A stretch of DNA of 64,000 bases, taken from assembly GCA_030028905.1 (NCBI GenBank), contig JALDYZ010000007.1:124001-188000 (forward strand). The letters are read 5' to 3'. The position numbers and the translations under genes are program-made. Under the pieces are notes generated by a model. It was not told the DNA's origin and made no database searches. It saw nothing but the letters and a program-made list of their open reading frames with translations. This stretch comes from Ferirhizobium litorale (GTDB lineage Bacteria; Pseudomonadota; Alphaproteobacteria; Rhizobiales; Rhizobiaceae). Below, piece after piece: positions 19,448 through 29,980 of the stretch (its first letter is position 1; each line of letters opens with the position of its first letter).

Positions 19448-20863
19448 ATGACGCGATTACAAACGGCGGGAAGAACAGGAACCCTGCCCCGCGCAAGCGG
19501 CTGGCTCGGCATGTCCGTCGCAGCCCTCCTCGTTTGCGCTCCTGCAGTGCTTCGCGCCCAGGAACCCTTGTCCGACTCTCCACCCCGTGTACAAGCGGAC
19601 GAAGACCCGACTGCCGAACTGCAAAGGGCGCGTGACAAGACCCGCCAGGAACTCGAATCCCTCGCAAAGACCATCACGCTCTCCGAGGACAAGACAAGGG
19701 CGTTGCAGCAAGGAATCGAGACACTCGAGAAGAACAGCGCCAGCATCCGCGACGCTCTTATCGCCTCGGCACAGCGTCGCAAGGATTTCGAAGCGCGCAT
19801 CAACGACAGCGAAAAGAAGCTCGCCGACCTGCAGCTCAAGAACGATCGCGTGCACCAGTCACTCAGAGCACGGCGGGGGCTTCTGGCGGAAGTGCTGGCC
19901 GCCCTGCAGCGGATGGGACGCAACCCTCCCCCGGCCCTGCTCGTGACCCCCGATGACGCGCTGGCATCGGTTCGCAGCGCGATCCTGCTCGGCGCCGTCG
20001 TTCCCGGCATCCGCAAGGAGACCGACAAGCTCGCTGCGGATCTCAACGCGCTCATCGAGCTCGCCGCGGCGATCAACGCCGAAAAGGCCAATTTGAGCAC
20101 GTCCATTGCCAACAATCTCGAGGAAGAGCGGCGCATGGACCTGCTGCTCGCCGAAAACGACAAGCTCTCCAGGCAGAACGCGGCAGAACTGCAGCGCGAG
20201 CAGCAACGATCGGAAGAACTTGCCGGCAAGGCAACCAGTCTCGAGGGCCTGATCGCTTCCATAGAAAACGAGATCAGCTCGGTGCGCGAGGCCGCCGCTG
20301 CAGCCAAGGCGGAGGAGGAGCGTCGCCGGTTGATGACCGAGGAGCAGCGGGAGCGGGCAAGGGAGCTCGCCGAAAGCGGCGTGCCCGACAAAAACCGCAT
20401 TGCACCCGCATACGCGTTCTCCGAGTTGAAGAGCAAGCTGGACCTTCCCGTTTCCGGTGACGTCATTCGCCGATTTGGCGAGCCTGACGGAACAGGGCAT
20501 CCAGCCAGGGATATGGTGGTCGCAACCAGCGCGGGGGCGGTGGTAACAGCACCGGCCGACGGCTTGGTGGTTTTCGCCGGTCAGTTCCGCAGCTTCGGCC
20601 AGGTCGTCATCCTCAATGCCGGCGACGGCTACCATATGGTGCTATCCGGCATGGACAGGATCACGACGCGACAAGGCCAGTTTGTGTTTGCCGGCGAGCC
20701 GCTTGCGGTGATGGGCGCAAAAAGAGTGGCGAGTGCAACTGCATTGGCGCTGGAAACAGACAGGCCAACGCTTTACATTGAATTTCGAAAAGATGGCAAA
20801 CCAGTCGATCCCCGACCCTGGTGGATTGCCAGTGACACTGGAAAGGCACGCAATGATTCGTAG
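19448..20863 (+). CDS. EnvC-like murein hydrolase activator with degenerate LytM (M23) domain
   Basis: A 471-residue exported protein: signal peptide (SGWLGMSVAALLVCAPAVLRAQ), two long coiled-coil regions (about residues 55-130 and 200-310, rich in Glu, Arg, Lys and Leu) and a C-terminal LytM domain from about 335. In active M23 enzymes zinc is bound by HxxxD and HxH. Here GHPARDM keeps a His and Asp, but the HxH region reads YHMVLSGM. The protein therefore resembles EnvC, which activates amidases rather than cutting peptidoglycan. The ATG at 19448 places the signal peptide correctly. Its last bases overlap the ctpA start. Confidence 0.85.
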   Translation: MTRLQTAGRTGTLPRASGWLGMSVAALLVCAPAVLRAQEPLSDSPPRVQADEDPTAELQRARDKTRQELESLAKTITLSEDKTRALQQGIETLEKNSASIRDALIASAQRRKDFEARINDSEKKLADLQLKNDRVHQSLRARRGLLAEVLAALQRMGRNPPPALLVTPDDALASVRSAILLGAVVPGIRKETDKLAADLNALIELAAAINAEKANLSTSIANNLEEERRMDLLLAENDKLSRQNAAELQREQQRSEELAGKATSLEGLIASIENEISSVREAAAAAKAEEERRRLMTEEQRERARELAESGVPDKNRIAPAYAFSELKSKLDLPVSGDVIRRFGEPDGTGHPARDMVVATSAGAVVTAPADGLVVFAGQFRSFGQVVILNAGDGYHMVLSGMDRITTRQGQFVFAGEPLAVMGAKRVASATALALETDRPTLYIEFRKDGKPVDPRPWWIASDTGKARNDS

Positions 20864-22202
20864 GGCTTCACTTGTTCTCGTCGGCGCATTGATGGGCGCT
20901 ACGGCGATGAGCGTTATCTATTCGGCCAGCATCCCTGCGGAAGCGGCAGGCTCCTCGACATACAAGGAACTGTCGATTTTCGGCGACGTCTTCGAGCGCG
21001 TGCGTGCTCAGTATGTCACCCCACCGAACGAAGAGAAGTTGATCGAAAACGCCATCAACGGCATGCTCACCTCGCTTGACCCGCATTCGAGCTACATGAA
21101 TGCGAAAGATGCGGAAGAGATGCGCACCCAGACCAAGGGCGAGTTCGGCGGCCTCGGCATCGAAGTCACCATGGAAGACGAGTTGGTGAAAGTCATCACG
21201 CCGATCGACGATACGCCGGCTGCGCGTGCCGGTGTGCTTGCTGGCGACTACATCTCGGAGATCGACGGCCAGGCGGTGCGCGGCCTGAAGCTCGAAGACG
21301 CTGTCGGCAAGATGCGCGGCGAAATCAACACTCCGATCAAGCTGACGATCCTGCGCAAGGGCGCCGACAAGCCGATCGAGCTGACGATCGTTCGCGACAT
21401 AATCCCGGTTCGCGCCGTCAAGTCACGGGTCGAGGGCGATGTTGGCTATTTGCGCATCATCTCCTTCAGCGAGAAGACCTATGACGATCTCGAGAAGGCA
21501 ATCGCCACCATCAAGAAGGAAGTGCCGGCCGACAAGCTGAAGGGCTACGTCCTCGACCTTCGCCTCAATCCGGGTGGCCTGCTCGACCAGGCAATCAATG
21601 TCTCCGACGCGTTCCTCGAGCGCGGTGAAGTGGTTTCCACCCGCGGCCGCAACGCGGACGAGACGCGGCGCTTCAGCGCCGGACCGGGCGACCTGACGGA
21701 CGGCAAGCCGGTCATCGTACTGCTGAACGGCGGCTCGGCATCGGCATCCGAAATCGTCGCCGGCGCCCTGCAGGACCTCCATCGCGCGACCCTGCTCGGT
21801 ACCCGTTCGTTCGGCAAGGGTTCGGTACAGACCATGGTGCCGCTCGGCGAAAACGGCATGCTGCGGTTGACGACCGCGCTCTACTATACGCCGTCGGGCA
21901 AGTCGATCCAGGGCACTGGTATCACGCCCGACATCAAGGTCGATCAACCGCTGCCTGACGAACTGAAGGGCAAGCTGGTGACCGAAGGCGAATCGAGCCT
22001 TCCAGGCCATATCAAGGGCCAGGACGAGACCGATGAGGGCTCGGGCTCGGTTGCCTATGTTCCGCCGGAGGCCAAGGACGACATCCAGCTCAACTACGCC
22101 CTCGACCTGCTACGCGGCGTCAAGACCGATCCGTCGTTCCCACCCGATCCGAACAAGCCGGTCGTTCCGGCCAATCCGGACAAGGCAGCAGCAACGAAGT
22201 AG
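20853..22202 (+). CDS. ctpA: C-terminal processing peptidase, S41 family
   Basis: A 449-residue serine protease exported to the periplasm. It has an N-terminal signal/anchor (ASLVLVGALMGATAMSV), a PDZ domain (about residues 90-180: GLGIEVTMEDELVKVITPIDDTPAARAGV) and an S41 core with the catalytic Ser in NGGSASASEIVAGALQD and Lys in SFGKGSVQ. A Pro-rich tail follows. It overlaps the EnvC-like gene by 11 nt. CtpA proteases turn over envelope proteins and peptidoglycan hydrolases in other bacteria, which fits the neighbour. Confidence 0.95.
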   Translation: MIRRASLVLVGALMGATAMSVIYSASIPAEAAGSSTYKELSIFGDVFERVRAQYVTPPNEEKLIENAINGMLTSLDPHSSYMNAKDAEEMRTQTKGEFGGLGIEVTMEDELVKVITPIDDTPAARAGVLAGDYISEIDGQAVRGLKLEDAVGKMRGEINTPIKLTILRKGADKPIELTIVRDIIPVRAVKSRVEGDVGYLRIISFSEKTYDDLEKAIATIKKEVPADKLKGYVLDLRLNPGGLLDQAINVSDAFLERGEVVSTRGRNADETRRFSAGPGDLTDGKPVIVLLNGGSASASEIVAGALQDLHRATLLGTRSFGKGSVQTMVPLGENGMLRLTTALYYTPSGKSIQGTGITPDIKVDQPLPDELKGKLVTEGESSLPGHIKGQDETDEGSGSVAYVPPEAKDDIQLNYALDLLRGVKTDPSFPPDPNKPVVPANPDKAAATK

Positions 22203-22271
22203 TCGCGACTGGCGGCGCGGCAACCGAGCCGGCGTCGCCTTTCTGCTTTCCGGTCGGGGCGGACAGTAGCA

Positions 22272-23456
22272 TTGGGAACGGACCTTCACACACCGCTCGG
22301 CCAGCAGCGCGCTGGCCCGAAGAAGAAGCGGCGCATACGGATCGCCGCGTTCGCTTCCGCTTGCTGCGTTCTGGCGATTGGCGCTCTGTCGGTGTACGGC
22401 ATGCTGTTGCCTGAAAATATCGGCGGCCCGGTCTCCGATGATGCCGAGAGCGCACCTGAAGTTGCCGGCGCGACGCAGGCAACCGCGAAGGACGCAGCCG
22501 CAACGGAGGCGGTGAACGGAATGCCCCGCGTCGGTGGCCGTTCCGGCGCCAATGTCGAGCGCACGGTAACGGATGATGGTTCGGTGGTCACGAAGTTCAG
22601 CCCGCGCCCGCGCGACGGAAACGGCCCGGCATTGGTCGACGCCACCACCATGGGGCAGGACCCGCGCATGGCGACTCTGCCGAACGAAGACCTGCTGGAG
22701 GACAGCCCCTATGGTCGCCTGCCGATAACCGGCCCTGACGGGCTCCGCCCCGTCGACCAATATGCACGGCCATGGTCCGGTGCCCGCGGAACTCGAATTG
22801 CAATCGTGGTCAGTGGGCTGGGGCTCAGCCAGACGGGCACGCAGCGCGCCATCAAGGAGCTTCCCGAAGAGGTCACGCTTGCCTTTGCCGCCAGCGGCAA
22901 CAGCCTGCAACGGTGGATGCAGGAGGCCCGCCGCACAGGCCATGAGATCCTGATCCAGGTGCCGTTCGAACCGTTCGACTATCCGGAGAACGATCCCGGC
23001 CCGGGCGCCCTGCTTGTAGAAAATTCGCCCGACAAGAACCTGGCGAAGCTGCACGAGGCCATGGGAAAGATCACAAACTACACCGGGATCATGAACTATC
23101 TCGGCGGACGCTTTCTTTCGAATGCCGATGCCCTCGAGCCTGTGATGCGTGACGTTGCCGGCCGGGGCCTGTTGTTCCTCGATGACGGTTCTTCGGCGCA
23201 ATCGCTCACCGGCACTTTGGCGAAGGCGCTGGAGGCGCCGCAGGCGTTTGCCGACGTACAGCTCGACGGCCAGCTGGACCAGGGCGCCATTCTCAAGAAA
23301 CTCGACGAACTGGAACGCATCGCCCGGCGCAACGGATCGGCGATCGGTGTTGCGGCGGCATTCGACGAGAGCATCGCCGCCATTCGCAAGTGGAGCGAAG
23401 AAGCGAGCCTGCGCGGCATCGAGATCGTCGGCGTTTCGGCGCTCGCGAAGAACTAG
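22272..23456 (+). CDS. Divergent polysaccharide deacetylase family protein
   Basis: A 394-residue protein with a short cytoplasmic basic start, one membrane helix (IAAFASACCVLAIGALSVYGM, about residues 24-44), a low-complexity periplasmic linker (about 45-165) and a C-terminal domain of the divergent deacetylase group (RIAIVVSGLGLSQTGT; VTLAFAASGNSL; HEILIQVPFEPFDYP; LFLDDGSSAQSL). The catalytic His residues of standard NodB domains are only partly recognisable. It starts with TTG; no other start fits. The ctpA-deacetylase-rppH order is typical of rhizobia. Its substrate is unknown. Confidence 0.85.
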   Translation: MGTDLHTPLGQQRAGPKKKRRIRIAAFASACCVLAIGALSVYGMLLPENIGGPVSDDAESAPEVAGATQATAKDAAATEAVNGMPRVGGRSGANVERTVTDDGSVVTKFSPRPRDGNGPALVDATTMGQDPRMATLPNEDLLEDSPYGRLPITGPDGLRPVDQYARPWSGARGTRIAIVVSGLGLSQTGTQRAIKELPEEVTLAFAASGNSLQRWMQEARRTGHEILIQVPFEPFDYPENDPGPGALLVENSPDKNLAKLHEAMGKITNYTGIMNYLGGRFLSNADALEPVMRDVAGRGLLFLDDGSSAQSLTGTLAKALEAPQAFADVQLDGQLDQGAILKKLDELERIARRNGSAIGVAAAFDESIAAIRKWSEEASLRGIEIVGVSALAKN

Positions 23457-23562
23457 GCGGCGGATGGGGCGCGAGAATACGGCGTTGACGCCATGGCCGT
23501 GAGCCTTTTTTGCCGCGACGTTTCGTTCGGCACAACGTATTGATTTCGCCTTAGGGGAACAG

Positions 23563-24096
23563 ATGAACAAGGACAAGAAATCGGCTGTGGCGGCTGAAAA
23601 CCTGCCCTACCGGCCATGCGTCGGCATCATGGTGTTGAACCGGGACGGCCTCGTCTGGGCCGGTCGTCGGCTCCCGGTCGGCAATTCCGAATATGATGGC
23701 TCGCCCCAGCTTTGGCAGATGCCGCAGGGCGGCATCGACAAGGGCGAGAACCCGCGGGAAGCTGCCTATCGTGAACTTTATGAAGAGACCGGGATGCGCA
23801 GTGTGTCCCTGCTGGCGGAGGCAAGCGAGTGGATCAACTACGATCTGCCGGCGCATCTGATCGGCATCGGTCTCAAGGGCAAGTATCGCGGCCAGACCCA
23901 GCGGTGGTTCGCCTTCCGCTTCGACGGTGACGAGAACGAAATCGCCATCAACCCGCCGCCCAGCGGTCACGCACCGGAATTCGACGCGTGGGCATGGAAG
24001 CCGATGGAAGAACTGCCGAACCTGATCGTGCCGTTCAAGCGGGCGGTCTATGACCGCGTCGTGGCGGAGTTCCGCCACCTCGCCAATATTGGTTGA
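23563..24096 (+). CDS. rppH: RNA pyrophosphohydrolase (Nudix)
   Basis: A 177-residue Nudix hydrolase that removes pyrophosphate from the 5' end of mRNAs and so starts their decay. The Nudix box [22 protein letters not shown] is complete. Also present are [11 protein letters not shown] at the N-terminus and [11 protein letters not shown], both typical of RppH. TAGGGGAAC precedes the ATG. It is the last gene of the plus-strand block and converges with bfr. Confidence 0.95.
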   Translation: MNKDKKSAVAAENLPYRPCVGIMVLNRDGLVWAGRRLPVGNSEYDGSPQLWQMPQGGIDKGENPREAAYRELYEETGMRSVSLLAEASEWINYDLPAHLIGIGLKGKYRGQTQRWFAFRFDGDENEIAINPPPSGHAPEFDAWAWKPMEELPNLIVPFKRAVYDRVVAEFRHLANIG

Positions 24097-24102
24097 GCAC
24101 GG

Positions 24103-24136
24103 AAAAAAGCCCGCTACCCCTCAGGGCGGCGGGCTG
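24103..24136 (-). terminator. Terminator between rppH and bfr
   Basis: Stem AGCCCGC / GCGGGCT. Read on the minus strand it ends in GCGGGCTTTTTT, making a good terminator for bfr. In the plus direction it may also stop rppH transcripts, but with a weaker T tail. Confidence 0.8.
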
Positions 24137-24159
24137 TCTATCTGGCGCCTACGCCGGTT

Positions 24160-24645
24160 TCAGTCGGCGGAATCGGCGGAGTCAGCGTTGAGTAGGCCGT
24201 AGCGCTCTTCTCCGATCTTTCCGAGGAGCTCGAGTTGGGTCTCGAGGAAGTCGATATGGCCTTCCTCATCGGTGAGAAGTTCCTCGAAAAGCTTCATGGA
24301 GACATAGTCTCCGGCCTGAAAACAGATATCGCGGGATTGCTTGTAGGAGTTGCGTGCATCGTACTCGCCAGCGAGATCCGCTTCGAGCACTTCCTTAACA
24401 TTCTGGCCGATCCTCAGCGGGGCGAGGGTCTGCAGGTTCGGGTGTCCCTCCAGGAAAATAATGCGAGCGACGAGCTTGTCAGCGTGATGCATCTCTTCGA
24501 TGGATTCCTCACGCTCCTTTTTGGCGAGCTTCGTATAGCCCCAATCTTCGAGAAGGCGGTAGTGCAACCAATACTGGTTGACCGCTCCGAGCTCGAGGAA
24601 CAATGCCTCGTTAAGCCGCTCGATGACTTTTTTGTCGCCTTTCAA
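24160..24645 (-). CDS. bfr: Bacterioferritin
   Basis: A 161-residue bacterioferritin, a 24-subunit iron store with haem. With a TTG start at 24645 the residue numbering falls exactly on the classical pattern: ferroxidase ligand E18, E51 and H54 and haem ligand M52 (EEMHHAD), which supports this start; CAGGAG lies just upstream. Longer frames upstream run into bfd. The gene overlaps the bfd 3' end by 35 nt, so translation is probably coupled. The C-terminus repeats ADSADSAD. No Irr or RirA box could be identified upstream of the pair. Confidence 0.95.
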   Translation of the reverse strand: MKGDKKVIERLNEALFLELGAVNQYWLHYRLLEDWGYTKLAKKEREESIEEMHHADKLVARIIFLEGHPNLQTLAPLRIGQNVKEVLEADLAGEYDARNSYKQSRDICFQAGDYVSMKLFEELLTDEEGHIDFLETQLELLGKIGEERYGLLNADSADSAD

Positions 24646-24922
24646 TGTCCGCTCTCCTGTTTTCTTCGTGGAATTTTCTGAGCTTGGACATGAAATCAAA
24701 TATTTGCGCGTCCGTCGAGTCTCGGCGGGCGTGATATTCCTCGGTTGTTCGGATGATTATGTCGACGACATTGGGAAAGCAGCCGCAGCAGCGACCGCGT
24801 TTTTCCATTGCGTGGTAGACCTTGGCGGGGACAATGAGCTGCCAGCAGTCCTTGTCAAGCATCTCGATGATGACGTCTTCGATTTCCTTGACGCTAATGT
24901 AATTGCAACTGCAGACGAGCAT
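24611..24922 (-). CDS. bfd: Bacterioferritin-associated ferredoxin (Bfd-like), extended
   Basis: A 103-residue protein whose first about 65 residues match Bfd, the [2Fe-2S] ferredoxin that reduces bacterioferritin iron for release. It has CSC at residues 4-6 and CCGC later (RCCGCFP), giving the four cluster cysteines, with [12 protein letters not shown] between. The remaining 35-40 residues (from about [10 protein letters not shown]) are a charged extension not found in the 64-residue E. coli protein, and they are encoded partly across the bfr start. A sigma-70-like promoter lies upstream. Confidence 0.88.
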   Translation of the reverse strand: MLVCSCNYISVKEIEDVIIEMLDKDCWQLIVPAKVYHAMEKRGRCCGCFPNVVDIIIRTTEEYHARRDSTDAQIFDFMSKLRKFHEENRRADIERRQKSHRAA

Positions 24923-24959
24923 TTCCGATCAGTCCACCAAACATGACATCCTTGGTCCT

Positions 24960-24991
24960 ATTTATCTGCTAAAGAAGGCGGCCCTTGTCAA
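24960..24991 (-). promoter_or_regulatory. Probable promoter of bfd-bfr
   Basis: On the minus strand TTGACA (24986-24991) is followed after about 18 nt by AGATAA, roughly 40 nt upstream of bfd. The -35 box is perfect. No clear RirA (iron) or Irr (ICE) element overlaps it. Confidence 0.5.
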
Positions 24992-25037
24992 GATTTTTTT
25001 GGTCGCAGATGGCGCGACCAAAGACCTAAACCGCAGC

Positions 25038-28000
25038 TCAATGGAAGTTCCTTCCCTTCGGCATGACCTTACGCACCCCATCGCTCACGGGGATGTCGCC
25101 GGCCAGGATGCGCAAGGGACCGGTCGCCTTGTGCGACAGGCGCTGCTCCGCCACCGGGCGGCGCACCTCGTCGGCATTGGCGAGTCCGCCGAAGTCCTTG
25201 CGGTCGCGTTCGAGGATGCCGAGCGCCTGCGTCATATCCTCGACGTGCTCGGCCACGACGTGAATGACGCCTTCGGCCTTCTGCAGCCGGCCGCGCACCT
25301 TCACCAGTCGCGCGCCCATGACAAGGGGCCGGTATTCTTCGAAGACCTTCGGCCAGACGATGATGTTGGCGACCCCGGTTTCATCCTCGATGGTCATGAA
25401 GATCACCCCCTTGGCCGAGCCCGGGCGCTGGCGCACCAGCACGAGGCCGGCAACCGTGACCCGTCGTCCGTTCGCCGTCGTTTCGAGGTCGCGGCTTGGC
25501 AGAACCCCAAGCGCACCGAGCTGCGGCCGCAGGAACGAGACCGGATGCGCCTTCAGCGACAGGGAGAGGTAACGATAGTCGTTGACCACCTGCTCGCCGG
25601 GCGGCATGGCGGGCAGCGACACCTCGGGCTCGGCATGCAGCCCGGCATGGTCGGCCCGGTCGAAAAGCGGCAGCCGCTCGGCCGCGCTCTTCTCGTTGAG
25701 GGCCTTGACGGCCCAGAGCGCCTGGCGACGATCGAGCCCGATCGAGCGGAAGGCATCGGCATCGGCGAGACGCTCGATCGCCGAGCGGGCAAGCCCGGAG
25801 CGCAGCCACAGATCGCGCACCGAACGATAGCCGTCTCCGCGATGCGCGACGAGCGCCTGCATTTCTGCTTCGCGCAGGCCCTTCACCTGGTGGAAGCCGA
25901 GCCGCACAGACTTGCGGGTGCGGATGACCCCGCGCATGGACGCATGGCGCCGCTCGATGGCGCGGGGATCGAAAGCGCCGTCCTCGAGCGCCGTATCCCA
26001 TGAGGAATGATTGATATCGACCGGACGGACCTCGACGCCATGCTCGCGGGCATCGCGCACCAACTGCGCCGGCGCATAGAAACCCATGGGCTGCGAATTG
26101 AGGATCGCCGCACAGAAGACATCGGGATAATAGGCCTTCAGCCAGCACGAGGCGTAGACCAGCAGCGCGAAGGAGGCAGCGTGGCTTTCCGGGAAGCCGT
26201 ATTCGCCGAAGCCTTCGATCTGGCGGAAGCAACGCTCGGCGAACTCGGCGTCGTAACCATTTTTGACCATGCCGGCGATCATCTTCTGCTGGAAGGTATG
26301 GATGGTGCCGACGCGGCGGAACGTCGCCATGGCGCGCCGCAGACGGTCGGCCTCGCCGGGGGTGAAACCGGCGGCGGTGATGGCGATCTGCATCGCCTGT
26401 TCCTGGAACAGCGGCACGCCGAGGGTGCGTTCGAGCACCACCTTCAGCTCCGGGCTCGGATAGTCGATCTCTCGGCCATTGAGGATATCTTCGCGGCGCC
26501 TGAGATAGGGGTGCACCATGTTGCCCTGGATCGGCCCCGGCCGGACGATCGCCACCTCGATCACCAGGTCGTAGAAGCGCCGCGGCTTCAGGCGCGGCAG
26601 CATGCTCATCTGCGCCCGGCTCTCGATCTGAAAGACACCGATCGTGTCCGCCCGGCAGATCATGTCGTAGACGGCGTCCTGGGGATCGAGGCAAAGCCCG
26701 GCCAGCGACTTGCTGACGCCATACTGGGTTTCGAGGAGATCGAAGGCCTTGCGGATACAGGTCAGCATGCCGAGCGCCAGGATATCGATCTTGAGGATCC
26801 CGAGCGTATCGAGGTCGTCCTTGTCCCATTCGACCATGTAGCGATCCACCATCGCCGTCTTCATGATCGGCACCACCTCGTCCAGCCGGTCGCGAGTGAT
26901 GACGAAACCGCCGACATGCTGGGTCAGGTGGCGGGGAAACCCCATCAGCACCGAGGCATAGCCGAGCACCCGCCGGGTCGTCTCATCATGGATGTCGAGA
27001 CCGGCTGCCCGTGCCTCGCGCTCGGAAAGATCCGCCGTCGACCAACCCCAGACCGCTCCCGACAGCGCCGACTGCACATCCTCCGACAGGCCGAAGGCCT
27101 TGGCGACCTCGCGCCCCGCCGAACGTGCCCGGTAGCTGGTCACCGCCGCCGCCAGTCCGGCATGCGCGCGGCCATAACGCTCATAGATATGCTGGATGAC
27201 CTCCTCGCGCCGCTCGTGCTCGAAATCGACATCGATATCCGGCGGCTCGTCGCGTTCGGTGGAGATGAATCGCTCGAACAGCAGCGTCGTCATCTGCGGA
27301 TCGACCTCGGTGATGCCGAGGCAGTAGCAGACGGTGGAATTCGCCGCCGAACCCCGCCCCTGGCAGAGGATGTGTCGGCTGCGGGCAAACTCGATGATAT
27401 TGCGGACCGTGAGAAAATAGGGCTCGTATCGCTTCTCGCGGATAAGCGTCAGCTCGTAGTCGATCTGCCTGGAGACCTTTTCGGGAATGCCGCCCGGATA
27501 GCGCCGAACGGCGCCCTCGCGCGCCAGCCGCTCCAGGGTTTGGCTCGGCGTTTCACCTGCAAGACTTTCGTCGGGATACTGGTAGCACAGTTCCTCCAGC
27601 GAGAAACCGAGGCGACGGAAGAATTTGCCGGTGTTGGCAATCGCTTCCGGATAGTCGCGGAAGATCCGCGCCATGTCGGCGGCGCCCTTCAGATGCCGCT
27701 CGGCATTGGCGGCGAGGCGAAAGCCGGCCGTGGCAATGGTGGCATGGGCGCGGATGGCGGTGACGACGTCGGCGAGCGGGCGGCGCGACGCCTCGTGATA
27801 GAGGGGTGCATTGCTGGCAATGAGCGGGACCCCGGCCTTGGTAGCGATCGCCGCCAAGCCGGCGAAGATGACGCGGTCGAGCCCGTCATATCGCGGCACG
27901 AGGGCAAGGAAGACACGGCCATGGAAGCGAGCCAAAAGCCGCTCCAGAAGGCCCTGCAGCACCTCGCCTCCAATCCCTTCGGAAGCGGTGGGCTGCGGCA

Positions 28001-28385
28001 CCACCGCCAGCATCATGTCGTCTCCCCATTCGAGGAGGTCGTCCTCGAAAAGGATGCAACTGCCCTTCTCCGCCTGTTCCCTGAGATTGCCGGCGCTCAG
28101 CAGGCGGCAGAGATGTCCCCAACCCCTGCGGTTCTGCGGATAGGCGAGGATATCCGGCGTGCCGTCGGCAAAGACCAGGCGGGCGCCCGGGCTAAACGCA
28201 TAGCCCGCCGCCTTGGCCTGGGCATGCACCCGCACGACGCCGGAGACCGTGTTGCGGTCGGCCACACCGAGCCCGGAAAGCCCGAGGCGGCGGGCGGTCG
28301 CGACCATCTCTTCGGGATGGGCGGCCCCTTCCAGGAAGGAGAAATTGGTGCGGGCGCCGATCTCGAAGAAGGAGGGTGTGTCCAT
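25038..28385 (-). CDS. dnaE2: Error-prone DNA polymerase DnaE2 (ImuC)
   Basis: An 1115-residue C-family polymerase carrying out translesion synthesis after DNA damage with ImuA and ImuB. The N-terminal PHP domain starts [22 protein letters not shown]; the polymerase active site has [15 protein letters not shown] (catalytic Asp pair); QEQAMQIA and [16 protein letters not shown] follow; a C-terminal OB-fold is at about residues 990-1060. Length fits DnaE2 (about 1080-1120). Its ATG overlaps the imuB stop as TGATG. Regulation is most likely through the LexA box upstream of imuA. Confidence 0.96.
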   Translation of the reverse strand: MDTPSFFEIGARTNFSFLEGAAHPEEMVATARRLGLSGLGVADRNTVSGVVRVHAQAKAAGYAFSPGARLVFADGTPDILAYPQNRRGWGHLCRLLSAGNLREQAEKGSCILFEDDLLEWGDDMMLAVVPQPTASEGIGGEVLQGLLERLLARFHGRVFLALVPRYDGLDRVIFAGLAAIATKAGVPLIASNAPLYHEASRRPLADVVTAIRAHATIATAGFRLAANAERHLKGAADMARIFRDYPEAIANTGKFFRRLGFSLEELCYQYPDESLAGETPSQTLERLAREGAVRRYPGGIPEKVSRQIDYELTLIREKRYEPYFLTVRNIIEFARSRHILCQGRGSAANSTVCYCLGITEVDPQMTTLLFERFISTERDEPPDIDVDFEHERREEVIQHIYERYGRAHAGLAAAVTSYRARSAGREVAKAFGLSEDVQSALSGAVWGWSTADLSEREARAAGLDIHDETTRRVLGYASVLMGFPRHLTQHVGGFVITRDRLDEVVPIMKTAMVDRYMVEWDKDDLDTLGILKIDILALGMLTCIRKAFDLLETQYGVSKSLAGLCLDPQDAVYDMICRADTIGVFQIESRAQMSMLPRLKPRRFYDLVIEVAIVRPGPIQGNMVHPYLRRREDILNGREIDYPSPELKVVLERTLGVPLFQEQAMQIAITAAGFTPGEADRLRRAMATFRRVGTIHTFQQKMIAGMVKNGYDAEFAERCFRQIEGFGEYGFPESHAASFALLVYASCWLKAYYPDVFCAAILNSQPMGFYAPAQLVRDAREHGVEVRPVDINHSSWDTALEDGAFDPRAIERRHASMRGVIRTRKSVRLGFHQVKGLREAEMQALVAHRGDGYRSVRDLWLRSGLARSAIERLADADAFRSIGLDRRQALWAVKALNEKSAAERLPLFDRADHAGLHAEPEVSLPAMPPGEQVVNDYRYLSLSLKAHPVSFLRPQLGALGVLPSRDLETTANGRRVTVAGLVLVRQRPGSAKGVIFMTIEDETGVANIIVWPKVFEEYRPLVMGARLVKVRGRLQKAEGVIHVVAEHVEDMTQALGILERDRKDFGGLANADEVRRPVAEQRLSHKATGPLRILAGDIPVSDGVRKVMPKGRNFH

Positions 28386-29980
28386 CACGCAAAAACCCCG
28401 TGCATGAACCAGCGCGGCAGCCGCGGCTCGCGCTCGTAAAGCCCTTCCCGGAACAACCAGTAGCGGCGACCGGCCTCATCCTCGATGCGGAAATAATCCC
28501 GGGTCGGCGCCTCCTCGCCGTCGTTCCACCATTCCGCCGCGAGCCGCTCCGGCCCCTCGGCGCGCCGGACCCGATGGAAGCAGCGTCGCCAGCGAAAGCT
28601 CATCGGCGCGCCTTCCGGCACTTCCGCCATCGCCTCCACCGGCTCTGGCGTCTTCAACAGGCGGATCGGCCGCGCCGCACGGAACGGGGCCGCCGGGACA
28701 ACCTCGTCCGACCGCGCCGCCGCCGCAGGCAGCAGAAGCGAGGCGCGTTCCGGCACGTGGCTTTCCTTCAGGGACGGCTGTGCGAGGCAATCCGGCCCGA
28801 AACGCGCCACCGCCTGGTCGATAAAGGCGGCAAGCGATGTATCGACCGGTCCGGCCCCTGAGAAATCCGCCTGGACAGCGGCATAGGCTTCGGCCTGCAG
28901 CACGTTGAGGCGCAGGATCTCGAAGCCGAAACCGGCGTCGAGATCGTCATGCACGGCGGCAAAGCGCTCGCAAAACAGGGCGCCGATGCGCACCGGGTCG
29001 CGAACCGGCATCGACGTTCCGGCGACAATGCGGAACACCCGGCCATCGACCCGGAACAGCATGAGCTCGAAACGCCGCCCGCCCTGGTCCCGCGCCTCCA
29101 GCTGCGACTTCAGCGTCGTCGCCAGCTGGCGAGTAAGATGCAGCAGGTCCTCCTCGCCCTGTACCGGTTCGGCCAGCCGCCGTTCGACCGAGATATCCGC
29201 GACCGGGCGGCGCGGCGACACCGGCTCGTCCTCCCGTCCGAGCATCTGGTCGAGACGCAGCAAAACAAGCGTGCCGAAGCGTCGGGCAAGCGGGGCACGC
29301 GGGGCGGCAAGCAGGTCGCCGACCTGCTTGAGGCCGACCTTCTGCAACGCCAGCACGGTCTCTTCCGGCAGGCGCAGGGCGGCAACCGGCAGGGGAGAAG
29401 CGACGCCTAGAGCATCGTCTGCAATGATGACGCCGCTTGCGCCGAAACGGGCGGCCGCCCAGGAAAGGCCGGGAGCCGAGGAAACTGCGCCGCGGGCATC
29501 GAGCCCGAGATGAAAGAGGCGCTTCAGCACATCGTCGAGCAGGGCCTTCTCGCCGCCGAAAAGATGGGCGCAGCCGGTAATGTCGAGAAAAATCCCGTCC
29601 ACCCCGTCGAACGCCACCAGTGGGGTATAGCGATCGCACCAGTCGGCAATCGCCTCGAGAAATTGCCGGTCGGCCACCTCGTCGGCGGCGATCACGTCGA
29701 GTGCGGGGCATATGGCGCGGGCTTCCGCCACGCCCTGCCCGGGCTTCAGCCCGATCGCCTCGGCCGCCTCGTCGAGCGCCGTCAGCCGCATGGCATTCTT
29801 CACTCGCCCGGCACAGACGAGTGGCGGATGCTCAGGACGCCCGGCTGAACGCCACGACAGACCCCATCGGCGCCGCGCGATCCGGTCCGTCGGAAGATGC
29901 GGAAAAGTGAGCGCCAGGATCCGCCGACCGGCCGGTTGCCGGAAGAGCGTGTGGGTTGGCGAGGAAAAACTGGCGGTCAT
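28385..29980 (-). CDS. imuB: ImuB, inactive Y-family polymerase-like adaptor
   Basis: A 531-residue Y-family-like protein that bridges DnaE2, ImuA and the beta clamp in SOS mutagenesis. The polymerase-like N-terminus ([18 protein letters not shown]) lacks the first catalytic Asp motif, and the region where active enzymes have a Asp-Glu pair reads [11 protein letters not shown], so it should be catalytically inactive, as known for ImuB. A fingers/palm core is followed by a DUF6504-like C-terminal region ([21 protein letters not shown]). The ATG at 29980 has GGAGTGGAG just upstream and lies 149 nt inside imuA. Confidence 0.93.
   Translation of the reverse strand: MTASFSSPTHTLFRQPAGRRILALTFPHLPTDRIARRRWGLSWRSAGRPEHPPLVCAGRVKNAMRLTALDEAAEAIGLKPGQGVAEARAICPALDVIAADEVADRQFLEAIADWCDRYTPLVAFDGVDGIFLDITGCAHLFGGEKALLDDVLKRLFHLGLDARGAVSSAPGLSWAAARFGASGVIIADDALGVASPLPVAALRLPEETVLALQKVGLKQVGDLLAAPRAPLARRFGTLVLLRLDQMLGREDEPVSPRRPVADISVERRLAEPVQGEEDLLHLTRQLATTLKSQLEARDQGGRRFELMLFRVDGRVFRIVAGTSMPVRDPVRIGALFCERFAAVHDDLDAGFGFEILRLNVLQAEAYAAVQADFSGAGPVDTSLAAFIDQAVARFGPDCLAQPSLKESHVPERASLLLPAAAARSDEVVPAAPFRAARPIRLLKTPEPVEAMAEVPEGAPMSFRWRRCFHRVRRAEGPERLAAEWWNDGEEAPTRDYFRIEDEAGRRYWLFREGLYEREPRLPRWFMHGVFA

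Noticed and set aside
24923..25037. Iron-responsive (Irr ICE or RirA) box before bfd
   Set aside because: No sequence close enough to the known motifs; only a sigma-70-like promoter is supported.
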